The translations under genes and the position numbers were made by a program. From SHAN690 sp041391765 (lineage in GTDB: Bacteria; Bacteroidota; Bacteroidia; Flavobacteriales_G; Salibacteraceae), in assembly GCA_041391765.1 (NCBI GenBank), contig JAWKNJ010000040.1:1-43829 (forward strand): DNA of 43,829 nucleotides. Reading direction: 5' to 3'. Every line of letters starts with the position of its first letter. The first letter of the stretch is position 1. The notes beneath the pieces are model-generated. The model saw only the letters and a list, made by a program, of their open reading frames with translations, was not told the origin of the DNA and did no database searches. Shown one piece after another: positions 34,285 to 41,794 of the stretch.

Positions 34285-35162
34285 TGATGCAACTGCTAGA
34301 CGGACAAGCCATATCAAAACAGCTCCGCGAGGAACTAGCCGAAGAAACCAAGCACATGGTTGCGGCTGGAAAGCGTCCGCCTCACATTGCCGTTATTTTG
34401 GTCGGTGCCAATCCTGCCAGTGAATCCTATGTCAAGTCTAAAATCAAGGCCTGTGAGGGCATTGGCTATAATTCCACGTTGCTTCATTTCGAACCTTCCA
34501 TCAGCCAATTGGAATTGCTCAAGACCATTGAAGAACTGAACAATAACCCCGAAATTGATGGTTTCATCATTCAGCTTCCTTTACCTAATCACATTGATGA
34601 AAAGCTGGTAATAGAAAGCGTGAAGCCCGAAAAAGACGTGGATGGTTTTCATCCGATCAACGTAGGTAAAATGGCCTTAGGATTGGATGCGTTCATATCG
34701 GCCACTCCGGGTGGCATTGTGGAATTACTCAAGCGCTACAACATCGAAACCGAAGGAAAGCACTGCGTGATTTTGGGCCGAAGCAATATCGTTGGAGCAC
34801 CCATGGCGATGTTGATGAGGAGAAACACGTATCCGGGTAATTGTACCGTGACCGTGGCTCATTCCCGAACCAAAAATCTCAAGGAAATCTGCCTGCAGGC
34901 TGACATTCTAGTGGCGGCTATTGGTCGTCCTGCTTTTGTAACAGCTGACATGGTTAAAGAAGGAGCGATTGTTATTGATGTGGGTATTAATCGAGTAGAT
35001 GACTCAACTCGTGACCGAGGTTATCGCATTGTTGGTGATGTGGATTTTGGAAACGTAGCTCCGAAGTGCAGCTACATCACGCCTGTTCCAAAGGGTGTGG
35101 GTCCAATGACCATCGCCTATTTGTTGAAGAACACCATGATTGCCGCTCGCAAGCGCAACTGA
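34284..35162 (+). CDS. folD: Bifunctional methylenetetrahydrofolate dehydrogenase / methenyltetrahydrofolate cyclohydrolase
   Basis: The enzyme has 292 residues. It interconverts 5,10-methylene-, 5,10-methenyl- and 10-formyl-tetrahydrofolate, supplying one-carbon units for purines and formyl-Met. Conserved parts: VGANPASESYVKSKIKACEG with the catalytic Lys of YVKSK, DGFIIQLPLPNHID, KDVDGFHPINVGKMALG, the NADP-binding loop VILGRSNIVGAPMAMLM, and TPVPKGVGPMTIAYLLKNT. ATG 34284 overlaps the ffh stop; a second ATG at 34287 is as good and removes one residue. The length is normal. Coupling to ffh is by position only; no functional link is implied. Confidence 0.97.
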   Translation: MMQLLDGQAISKQLREELAEETKHMVAAGKRPPHIAVILVGANPASESYVKSKIKACEGIGYNSTLLHFEPSISQLELLKTIEELNNNPEIDGFIIQLPLPNHIDEKLVIESVKPEKDVDGFHPINVGKMALGLDAFISATPGGIVELLKRYNIETEGKHCVILGRSNIVGAPMAMLMRRNTYPGNCTVTVAHSRTKNLKEICLQADILVAAIGRPAFVTADMVKEGAIVIDVGINRVDDSTRDRGYRIVGDVDFGNVAPKCSYITPVPKGVGPMTIAYLLKNTMIAARKRN

Positions 35163-35271
35163 TCCACCTCCTACTCATCCCAAGAGGGGATCACTTTTCA
35201 ACATTCGCGGTTGCTAATTTTTTTTTGTTTGGAATGATCTCCAACGGCATCCTGCCGTTCTTTGTTGAGAC

Positions 35272-36279
35272 ATGAAGATCACTTCCAACGTTGAGCTGAA
35301 ACCATATAACACCTTTGGCCTTTCCAGCGTAGCCGAACGTTTGGTTCAGGTTTCGACAAAGGATGATTTGGCCGAGTATTTTGATTCTTCGCAGCCGAAA
35401 CCATCGTTGATTTTAGGAGGTGGAAGTAACATGTTGCTCACACGTGATATTTCGGGTACAGTGCTCAAGATTGAGTTGCCGGGAATAGAGGTTGTTAATC
35501 AAGATGCGGATCACATTTACGTAAAAGTTGGAGCGGGCGAAGTGTGGCATCAGTTTGTGATGCACTGCATCTCTCAAGGATGGGCAGGTGTGGAGAATCT
35601 ATCGCTGATTCCAGGAAATGTAGGAGCTGCACCCATGCAGAACATTGGAGCCTATGGCGTGGAGATCAAATCAGTATTTCACGAATTAGAGGCCTATCTG
35701 ACACAAGATAAGAGTTGGCAAAGCTTCTCACTGGAGGAGTGCAATTTCGGTTATCGAGAGAGCGTGTTCAAGCGGCAGCTAAAAGACAAGGCGGTGATCG
35801 CCTCAGTGACGTTTAAGTTGAATAAAAAGCCTTCATTCAACACAAGCTACGGAGCCATCAATGAAGAGCTTGAAAGAATGGGTGTTCAAGATTTGAGTAT
35901 TAAAGCCGTGAGCGATGCGGTAATTGTCATTCGACAAAGCAAATTACCCGATCCCAAGCAAATCGGAAACTCAGGCAGCTTCTTCAAAAACCCGGTGATT
36001 GAGACTGATCATTTCGAAAAGTTGAAAGCTGACTATCCTGATATCGTTGGTTATCCGGCTTCAGATGGAACCAAAGTCGCAGCGGGTTGGTTGATCGAAA
36101 AATCAGGGTTCAAGGGTAAGCGCTATGGAAACTACGGAGTGCACGATCGGCAGGCGCTGGTGCTCGTGAATTATGGTGGAGCAAAAGGCAGCGATGTGTT
36201 TCAGTTGTCCGAGGAAATAATCTCCACGATTCAGGGTAAATTTGGGATCACTTTGGAAAGAGAGGTTAATATCATATAG
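35272..36279 (+). CDS. murB: UDP-N-acetylenolpyruvoylglucosamine reductase
   Basis: This 335-residue FAD enzyme reduces the enolpyruvyl group of UDP-GlcNAc-enolpyruvate to make UDP-MurNAc, the second committed step of peptidoglycan synthesis. FAD-binding segments are LILGGGSNMLLT and LIPGNVGAAPMQNIGAYGVE. The YRES-containing segment (FGYRESVFK) and the long C-terminal domain mark a type I (E. coli-like) MurB. The catalytic Ser is in NSGSFFKNPV, and AAGWLIEKSGFKGKR is also typical. It starts at ATG 35272, 109 nt after folD. The TAG stop lies in the left arm of a palindromic repeat (36276-36340). Confidence 0.96.
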   Translation: MKITSNVELKPYNTFGLSSVAERLVQVSTKDDLAEYFDSSQPKPSLILGGGSNMLLTRDISGTVLKIELPGIEVVNQDADHIYVKVGAGEVWHQFVMHCISQGWAGVENLSLIPGNVGAAPMQNIGAYGVEIKSVFHELEAYLTQDKSWQSFSLEECNFGYRESVFKRQLKDKAVIASVTFKLNKKPSFNTSYGAINEELERMGVQDLSIKAVSDAVIVIRQSKLPDPKQIGNSGSFFKNPVIETDHFEKLKADYPDIVGYPASDGTKVAAGWLIEKSGFKGKRYGNYGVHDRQALVLVNYGGAKGSDVFQLSEEIISTIQGKFGITLEREVNII

Positions 36280-36340
36280 TCCATAGCTATTCGGTCGATG
36301 GTCCACAGATGAAGGCTATCGACTATCGACCATGGACTAT
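36276..36340. repeat. Palindromic element that carries the stop codons of both flanking genes
   Basis: The outer arms ATAGTCCAT (36276-36284) and ATGGACTAT (36332-36340) are perfect 9-bp inverted repeats. Inner parts share GGTCGAT (36293-36299) and ATCGACC (36325-36331) with uneven spacing. The TAG in the left arm ends murB and the symmetric TAG in the right arm ends the convergent small gene. GTCCATGGTCGATAGTC-like strings recur in Flavobacteriia intergenic DNA as far as I recall; this was not searched. Confidence 0.7.
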
Positions 36341-36588
36341 TGAGCGATCGACTGAAACTCCGTTTCGCTACTCTCCTCCCAAAATCCATTCTTCATCTCA
36401 ATCATGTCTTGTATCAACTGACGATCGGGATAAATCTTTGCTTCGAATTCGTGTAGTTGGACCAACTTTCCGGTGAGTTTCAACTCATCAAAACGCGTTT
36501 CCGAAATGATCTTGAAAAGGGACTTTCCGTTCGAATATTTGCGATAGACAGGGAATGATATCATAAGAATCGCTGCAAAGCTGGCCAT
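36337..36588 (-). CDS. Small hypothetical protein (83 residues)
   Basis: I do not recognise a family. The sequence starts with a short hydrophobic stretch (MASFAAILMISFPVYRKYSN), too short for a confident membrane helix, and continues as a charged alpha/beta-looking domain (LFKIISETRFDELKLTGKLV, EFEAKIYPDRQLIQDMIEMK). Composition is normal for a coded protein, and ATG 36588 lies in a 36-nt gap to the divergent TPR gene, leaving room for a shared promoter. Its stop codon lies inside the palindromic repeat that also ends murB. The case for a real gene rests on position and composition. Confidence 0.62.
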   Translation of the reverse strand: MASFAAILMISFPVYRKYSNGKSLFKIISETRFDELKLTGKLVQLHEFEAKIYPDRQLIQDMIEMKNGFWEESSETEFQSIAQ

Positions 36589-36624
36589 TGTATTTCACAT
36601 CCGCATTCAAATCCCAATATTCGC

Positions 36625-37239
36625 ATGGATACTTTAGAAATGATTTCAAATAACCCACACTACATCAACGGAAGGAAGAAGTTTGAGGCGCAACAGTTTC
36701 TCGCTGCGCTGGAGCTGTTCAATAAGGCGATCGAGGAAGAAGAAAATCCTTCCATCTACAGTGAACGAGGTGTTGTTTGGTATTATCTGAACGAAAAGGA
36801 AAGGAGTCTGGCAGACATGGATCATGCAGCTTCTTTGGAACCAAGCAACCCGTATCGCTATTCAAGTCGAGCGTACATCAAAGACTGGATTGGCGACATC
36901 AAAGGTGCAATTGCAGACTACGAAAAGGCCGTTGAGTTGGACCCGAATGACAGCATTGCCTACAACAATTTGGGACTGCTACAAGAGAAGCAAGGCTATG
37001 TGGACAAGGCCAAGAAAAACTACGAACGGGCTGACAAGCTGAGCGGAGTGGATGAGTTGCTGGTGAAAATCAGAAAAGAGCAAAAGGAGCTGTATGATAT
37101 GGATAAGAAGCGAGGACAGGAGACCGCATCTGATCGTGAAAAGCTCAGCGTTTGGGCATTGCTTCGAAGCACCCTGACCACCAAGTCCGGCATCAAGGAA
37201 TACCTCGATTTCATAAAGAATGGCTTCCGAATCAAGTAG
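36625..37239 (+). CDS. Tetratricopeptide repeat protein
   Basis: The protein has 204 residues, without signal peptide, so probably cytoplasmic. Four TPR units span about residues 14-145, for example AALELFNKAIEEEENPSIYS, RSLADMDHAASLEPSNPYRY, GAIADYEKAVELDPNDSIAY and KAKKNYERADKLSGVDELLV. A charged helix and a C-terminal segment (LRSTLTTKSGIKEYLDFIKN) follow. TPRs act as protein-binding scaffolds; the partner is unknown. Its last 20 nt overlap the start of the PD-(D/E)XK nuclease gene in another frame, so the two genes are probably co-expressed. Confidence 0.88.
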   Translation: MDTLEMISNNPHYINGRKKFEAQQFLAALELFNKAIEEEENPSIYSERGVVWYYLNEKERSLADMDHAASLEPSNPYRYSSRAYIKDWIGDIKGAIADYEKAVELDPNDSIAYNNLGLLQEKQGYVDKAKKNYERADKLSGVDELLVKIRKEQKELYDMDKKRGQETASDREKLSVWALLRSTLTTKSGIKEYLDFIKNGFRIK

Positions 37240-39967
37240 CCGGCCCTTTCTGCATCGCCTGGCCGATGAAATTGCTTCAATAAGTAAGCAACAGCGGCTG
37301 GTCGTAGTCATGCCCAACCATCGTTCGTTGCACGTTCTTTCGGCACGATTGAAGGAGTGTTCAGCCCAGATGGACAACATTGAATTGTTCCCGGTGGACG
37401 ATCTGATGGAGCACCTGAGCGCTTTTCGAATGATGGAACCGGAAGAATTGCTGGTCACTTTTTATCACGCCTACAAAACGGTTGAGAAAAAACCCGAAGC
37501 ATTCGATCAATTCTCAAAGTGGGCAACGCCATTCCTGGCGGATGCTAATGATGTTGATCTGTACTTGGGTGACATGAATTCGCTGTTTCATCAGATCAGC
37601 GAGTATCGCGAAACAGGGGAGCAATTCACTAAGGAGGCAGGGCCCTTAGAGTTGGGATTTCGTTCGTTTTGGGAACGATTACCCTCCTACTATCAAGCAC
37701 TTCGAAGCGAGTTGGATCGTATCAACTTAGGCTATCGCGGTTTGATCTACCGTAAGGTGAGCGAGCAGTGTTCTGATGACAATAAACTCAAAGAATTCTT
37801 TGCCGATAGGATAACCTGTTGGGTTGGAATAATTCCCGGAAATCCAAGCGAGCAAATCTTGCTGGAATGGATTAAGAACAACGCTGCACTTGAAACCTAT
37901 GCGGATACCGATGCCTACTACATCGATAGCGAACACCATGAAGCTGGTCGCATGTTTCGAAGTTCATTGGTGGATTTGAGTGCGAAGTGGAGAGTCGATT
38001 TATTAGGTAGCAGGAGCTATGACTTTCGTGTGCATCCAGTAAGTGGGGGTGCGGGTGAGTTATTCAAAGCAAAAGCTTTGGTTGAGACGATTCCTGAAGA
38101 AGAATGGACTGACACCGCGTTGGTTCTTGCCGATGAACGGGTTTTGCTCCCGTTTGTGGAAGTCTTTGCACCAATGCATGATCGATTGAACATCACAGCT
38201 GGATATTCCTTGGGTCACACGCTGATCCACAAGTTTGTTATGGCTTGGTTGAAGCTGCATGCCGGAGCAATCGAGAGGAAAGGTCAAAAGCTGTTTTACC
38301 ACCAACATATCCAAGACTTGCTGGAGTTTTCCGTGGTCAAACATTGGATTGGAGGTGCTCAGAGTTGGAGTGCAATGCGCGAAAAGATCGTGAAGCGAAA
38401 CATGAAATTCGTTCCTGCAAGTTGGATTGAAGAGCAGATGAAGGGCGACCTGTTTTCTGAACAAGCGCATCACCTGATTTTTGACTGGCCGGACAACACC
38501 GAAGCCGTTGCGGATCGAATTTCAACCGTGTTGGCGGACTGGCATACTAACATTTCGAGGCTTCGATTCTCCGGACTTGAGAAGGAAGCGTTACCGCTTT
38601 ACATTGACCGAATGAAGCAGCTCTTTTCTCAGTTCAACGAATTGCTGGATGATTGGGACATAAAAGCACTGCGGTCGTTCATGCACAGACACTTAGGCTA
38701 TTCGAAAGTCTATTTCAGGGGGACTTCGAACAGCGCCATCCAAGTGATGGGCATGCTGGAAACGCGCATGGTCGATTTTAAGAACGTGATTGTCATTGGC
38801 GCATCGGATGACAACTTGCCGGGGAATCCAAACAACTCCTCACTTATTCCTTTTGTTCACCGCCTAGCCACTAAGCTGCCCACGCGAAAGGATTCCGAGT
38901 CGCTGATATCGTATCACTTCTATAGATTGATTCAGCGAGCAGAGCGAGTAGATCTTATCTACAACACTTCGAGCGCAGCACTCAGTGGAGGTGAAGCCTC
39001 TCGATTTATACTCCAGCTGGAGCAGGAACTGACCTTTCGTAACCCAAATGCTAGGATCACTATCGAGCCGGATTCAACTGAAATAGCTCCAGATTCGCAG
39101 CGACCACTGCGAATTGAAAAGACCTCGGAGGTGATCGAGGCGTTGAAAAAGTTTCTAAGCTCCAATGTTTCGCCATCGGCACTCAACAAATTCATCAATA
39201 GCCCGCTTGAGTTCTATTTCTACTATGTGTTAAAGGTCAAGGAACAGGAAAAGGTGGAAGAGGAAATGGAGTCAAACACCTTTGGTTCAGTGGTCCACGA
39301 TGTGCTGGAGCAGATATACCTTCCATTCAAAGGTTCATTCATCGACATGCGACACTTGGAGGCCTGCAAACAACAGGTAGACTCAATGGTCGAAAAAAGG
39401 TTCCAGGAAGATTTTGATGATGACGCACTCTCACAAGGCAAAAACCTTATTCAGGTGAATCTGGCAAAGCGCTATGTGAAAACCTTCATTGAATATGACC
39501 TCCAGGACATGAGTGAAAAAGGTGTATACAAGATTCTGGAGATTGAAAACCGACTGGCGGGCTATTTAGACGTGGATGGAATCAACGTTGGATTAATGGG
39601 CTTTGCAGATCGCATCGATTGGCGCGATGGCATCACTAGGATTGTTGACTATAAAACAGGCAAGGTGGAGCCCGCTGACATCAGCGCTGGCATGCTGGAA
39701 ATGTTTACGGTGAGTAAGTACTCTAAGGCTCTTCAACTGGCCTTTTATAAATGGGCATACATGAAGAGGGAGCAATTAGCAGCTGAGAAGGTAGAAAGTT
39801 GTATTTATTCGTTCCGCAGAACCAAGAACGGAATGATTCGTCTGATGACAACGAATGAAAACTTCAATGAAGAATTTGAGATGCAGCTGAAACGGCTGAT
39901 TCAAGAAATGCTGAATCCCATTGCGCCATTTGAGCACAAGCCAGAATCAAAGTACGTGACGTTTTAG
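37220..39967 (+). CDS. AddB-like PD-(D/E)XK nuclease family protein
   Basis: The protein has 915 residues. The N-terminal two thirds resemble an inactivated superfamily I helicase as in AddB (LVVVMPNHRSLHVLSARLKE, IQVMGMLETRMVDFKNVIVI, GASDDNLPGN). The last 230 residues are a RecB-type nuclease: FGSVVHDVLEQIY (His near 692), FADRIDWRDG, IVDYKTGK (Asp and Lys of the active site, near 808-813) and LQLAFYKWAY. AddB normally has a 4Fe-4S cluster; here the first cysteine position reads NSPLEFYF instead of CP, and the C terminus has no Cys cluster, so the cluster is absent. It probably works with an AddA/UvrD-like helicase-nuclease in double-strand-break repair, but that gene is not in the window. 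It overlaps the TPR gene by 20 nt. Confidence 0.85.
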   Translation: MASESSSRPFLHRLADEIASISKQQRLVVVMPNHRSLHVLSARLKECSAQMDNIELFPVDDLMEHLSAFRMMEPEELLVTFYHAYKTVEKKPEAFDQFSKWATPFLADANDVDLYLGDMNSLFHQISEYRETGEQFTKEAGPLELGFRSFWERLPSYYQALRSELDRINLGYRGLIYRKVSEQCSDDNKLKEFFADRITCWVGIIPGNPSEQILLEWIKNNAALETYADTDAYYIDSEHHEAGRMFRSSLVDLSAKWRVDLLGSRSYDFRVHPVSGGAGELFKAKALVETIPEEEWTDTALVLADERVLLPFVEVFAPMHDRLNITAGYSLGHTLIHKFVMAWLKLHAGAIERKGQKLFYHQHIQDLLEFSVVKHWIGGAQSWSAMREKIVKRNMKFVPASWIEEQMKGDLFSEQAHHLIFDWPDNTEAVADRISTVLADWHTNISRLRFSGLEKEALPLYIDRMKQLFSQFNELLDDWDIKALRSFMHRHLGYSKVYFRGTSNSAIQVMGMLETRMVDFKNVIVIGASDDNLPGNPNNSSLIPFVHRLATKLPTRKDSESLISYHFYRLIQRAERVDLIYNTSSAALSGGEASRFILQLEQELTFRNPNARITIEPDSTEIAPDSQRPLRIEKTSEVIEALKKFLSSNVSPSALNKFINSPLEFYFYYVLKVKEQEKVEEEMESNTFGSVVHDVLEQIYLPFKGSFIDMRHLEACKQQVDSMVEKRFQEDFDDDALSQGKNLIQVNLAKRYVKTFIEYDLQDMSEKGVYKILEIENRLAGYLDVDGINVGLMGFADRIDWRDGITRIVDYKTGKVEPADISAGMLEMFTVSKYSKALQLAFYKWAYMKREQLAAEKVESCIYSFRRTKNGMIRLMTTNENFNEEFEMQLKRLIQEMLNPIAPFEHKPESKYVTF

Positions 39968-39970
39968 AAA

Positions 39971-40228
39971 TTAAATGGTGATCACGCCAGTTTGGAGCAG
40001 CCCTGAGGTAGCACTCAGAGCAAAGAGGTATTCTCCCTTGTTCAATCCGCGAATCGGTATGACGAACTCACTTCCGAACAGCAAATCAATGCTGCGCACC
40101 TTTTTTCCATCCAAGTTGATGAGGTCGAAACGCAACGGGCGAACGCCAGATCCCTTTACGCGATAAAGCAGGTACTTGTGCGTTCTGGTCAGTTTCAATG
40201 ATATGTCGCCTTGGCTAGGAGTGAACAT
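39971..40228 (-). CDS. Short protein resembling a stand-alone T9SS type A tail
   Basis: An 85-residue frame starts at ATG 40228 (MFTPSQGDISLKLTRT). Its pattern follows the type A sorting domain: a first strand, LRFDLINLDGKKVRSIDLLF with the LNGK-like turn, GLNKGEYLFALSA and a final TGVITI. There is no signal peptide and no cargo domain. The frame is open further upstream, but that stretch crosses a terminator and reads as non-protein-like, basic sequence, so I exclude it. It may be the detached tail of a former secreted protein or a cytoplasmic protein of the same fold. It ends 3 nt from the convergent nuclease gene. Confidence 0.5.
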   Translation of the reverse strand: MFTPSQGDISLKLTRTHKYLLYRVKGSGVRPLRFDLINLDGKKVRSIDLLFGSEFVIPIRGLNKGEYLFALSATSGLLQTGVITI

Positions 40229-40289
40229 GATTTCGTCTCGGTTTCGGAAATAAAGACGATGGGTTAAAAAAAGCGTTGGGGGTAGTGTC

Positions 40290-40318
40290 AAAAAGAAAAG
40301 GCTCCGAAAACGGAGCCT
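40290..40318 (-). terminator. Rho-independent terminator overlapping the stop of the lipoprotein gene
   Basis: On the minus strand a perfect 8-bp stem AGGCTCCG/CGGAGCCT (arms at 40311-40318 and 40299-40306) with a TTTT loop is followed by a T-rich stretch. The stop codon TAG (40319-40317) provides the first base pairs of the stem. Confidence 0.8.
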
Positions 40319-40829
40319 AGATTTTGATCGCAGTCTGTTTGGATTCCAAACCAGGGTAGTTGTCTTCAAAAAACTGCCGTTTGATTGAATCCATTTGTCG
40401 GAACATCATGTCCATATCAAGCATATCTCTTTGCCATCGGTCATGGAAGAAATCCGGTGACATGAAGTCTTGCTGGATGAACGGATCGAATTGAAACCAC
40501 TGCTGAAACTGTGAGTCAATTCTGTTTGAAAAGTGATGATTGAACTGACTTCTGAATTGCATGATCACGCTATCCGGATTGACCATCATTTCATCACCTG
40601 ATTTGCTCTGATAAGACCACGAGTAGGTTGAGTCAAAGCGAATCAGGTTACCGTTGTCATCGTATTCTCGATTCACGCTTACTCGCACATCCGGCTGGTT
40701 TGTATTGTGGCTATCGTTCATTATCTGATCATCAGATCCATTTTCTATCTGTGCCGAACAACTATTGGTGATGAGCATCAACAGTGTTAGCAATGCGATT
40801 GGAGTTAAATTAAATCCTTGAGTTTTCAT
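40317..40829 (-). CDS. Putative lipoprotein or exported protein, function unknown
   Basis: The protein has 170 residues. The N terminus looks like a lipoprotein signal peptide ending at Cys24 (LLTLLMLITNSC), followed by SAQ, which could instead be a signal peptidase I site. The mature part has a DUF-like strand region (VRVSVNREYDDNGNLIRFDS) and a C-terminal region unusually rich in Phe, Gln, Met and Asp (FQQWFQFDPFIQQDFMSPDF, then FHDRWQRDMLDMDMMFRQMD). I recognise no family. Its start overlaps the stop of the Hsp20-like gene by 4 nt (ATGA), so the two are translated together; one thought is a periplasmic partner of a stress response. A terminator overlaps its stop codon. Confidence 0.8.
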   Translation of the reverse strand: MKTQGFNLTPIALLTLLMLITNSCSAQIENGSDDQIMNDSHNTNQPDVRVSVNREYDDNGNLIRFDSTYSWSYQSKSGDEMMVNPDSVIMQFRSQFNHHFSNRIDSQFQQWFQFDPFIQQDFMSPDFFHDRWQRDMLDMDMMFRQMDSIKRQFFEDNYPGLESKQTAIKI

Positions 40830-41215
40830 AGCTGAACAGATTTTGATGTTTGACTATTTTTTAATTTTTGCTCGCTGGTTTTTGCCATTTCAGGCCATTT
40901 GCTGAGCGCTTGAACAATTTCGATATGGAGCACGCCATCCTTCACAAAATCAGATACAATCCAAGCGTTTCCGAGGTTGGGAATAGTGAACTTTTCCTTG
41001 TAAATTCCCTTTTTGGAATCAATCAAAAATAGTCGCACCTGATTGTCGTTGAGGTGAACTTCATAGTTCGAATTGGTGATTCCGTTCACCTTGGCTTTTG
41101 CCTGAATTCTGTTTCCAAGATGTTCGATTTGAAGTGTGCGGAATATCGAACCTTGTTCCCTGTGTTGTTGCTGCGCCTTTTTAGATTTAATCGCAGCCGT
41201 TTCCTGTTCTATCAT
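40826..41215 (-). CDS. Hsp20/CS-like small protein
   Basis: The protein has 129 residues, from ATG 41215 (MIEQETAAIKSKKAQQQHRE). The central 75 residues have the strand order of an alpha-crystallin or CS domain: IQAKAKVNGITNSNYEVHL, VRLFLIDSKKGIYKEKFTIP, and AWIVSDFVKDGVLHIEI, which parallels the strand of small heat-shock proteins that ends in GVLxIxI. The family call is by pattern and is not certain, since the usual IXI tail motif and AxxxnGVL wording are only partly present. It is first in a two-gene operon with a putative lipoprotein and divergent from a thioredoxin gene, across a 279-nt control region with a CRP/FNR-like palindrome. A redox or stress role would fit. Confidence 0.72.
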   Translation of the reverse strand: MIEQETAAIKSKKAQQQHREQGSIFRTLQIEHLGNRIQAKAKVNGITNSNYEVHLNDNQVRLFLIDSKKGIYKEKFTIPNLGNAWIVSDFVKDGVLHIEIVQALSKWPEMAKTSEQKLKNSQTSKSVQL

Positions 41216-41232
41216 AGTCAAATGATTTAGGT

Positions 41233-41339
41233 TAAACTGAAATTAAAAGCACGGATAGAACATAAAATTCTATGCCACTTCAAGTTGCGTTTCTGTCAGA
41301 ATGAAATCTTGTCAGTTCAGGTGAAAAAATTTCAGTTTA
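41233..41339. promoter_or_regulatory. Widely spaced 12-bp inverted repeat in the Hsp20/thioredoxin intergenic region
   Basis: TAAACTGAAATT (41233-41244) recurs as its exact reverse complement AATTTCAGTTTA (41328-41339), with 83 nt between the copies. A second inverted pair, AGGTGAA (41319-41325) and TTCACCT (41348-41354), flanks the second copy. The first copy lies 18 nt upstream of the Hsp20-like ATG. Paired operator sites are possible; chance similarity in AT-rich DNA is not excluded. Confidence 0.4.
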
Positions 41340-41411
41340 GGAGTTGATTCACCTAAGTTCTTGCTGCATAGATCATTGTGTTGATTCAAGGTGCAGAAAA
41401 TCAAGGGTTTG

Positions 41412-41425
41412 GTGATAATTATCAC
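41412..41425. promoter_or_regulatory. Perfect palindrome GTGATAATTATCAC, CRP/FNR-type operator candidate
   Basis: The 14-bp perfect palindrome has the half-site GTGA-N6-TCAC typical of CRP/FNR-family regulators (also HcpR-like). Its centre is about 76 bp upstream of the thioredoxin ATG and about 200 bp from the Hsp20-like start, a distance suited to activation of the thioredoxin promoter. No regulator gene of this family is in the window. Confidence 0.6.
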
Positions 41426-41494
41426 AATGCGCTGGCACTGTGATTGATCTGCATGAGGTACCCAATCGTTGGGTAAAACCTAAATTATGATACA

Positions 41495-41794
41495 ATGTCA
41501 AAGTTTAATGAGCTGATTAATGGAAGCAAGCCGGTGCTGGTAGACTTCTATGCCGATTGGTGTGGGCCGTGCAAGACCATGGCTCCGATTCTGAAGCAAG
41601 TGAAAGGCAAAATGGGTGCTCAAATCAGCATCGTGAAAGTGGATGTAGATCGCAATCAGGCCGCAGCCATGAAGTATTCAGTCCAAAGTATTCCAACGCT
41701 CATTCTGTTCAAGAATGGGAAGCAGGTATGGCGACAGGCCGGGGTGGTGCCACCCGCACAGCTGGAGCAAGTGTTGAGGGCAAATCTTGGCTAA
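41495..41794 (+). CDS. trxA: Thioredoxin
   Basis: The protein has 99 residues, a single thioredoxin fold without signal peptide, so cytoplasmic. The active site is WCGPC at residues 22-26, preceded by VLVDFYADWCGPCKTMAPIL. The cis-proline loop is SIPTLILF (Pro67), and KNGKQVWRQAGVVPPAQLEQ closes the fold. It reduces protein disulfides with electrons from thioredoxin reductase, which is not in the window. It is slightly shorter than typical TrxA. A palindromic regulator site lies upstream, which suggests this copy is conditionally expressed. The stop overlaps the stop of the convergent Fic gene by 4 nt. The symbol is by family, since genomes of this phylum carry several thioredoxins. Confidence 0.93.
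   Translation: MSKFNELINGSKPVLVDFYADWCGPCKTMAPILKQVKGKMGAQISIVKVDVDRNQAAAMKYSVQSIPTLILFKNGKQVWRQAGVVPPAQLEQVLRANLG

Noticed and set aside
35177..35191. ATCCC-AAGAG-GGGAT hairpin after folD as a terminator
   Set aside because: The stem has only 5 bp and the T run lies about 27 nt further on; too weak to list.
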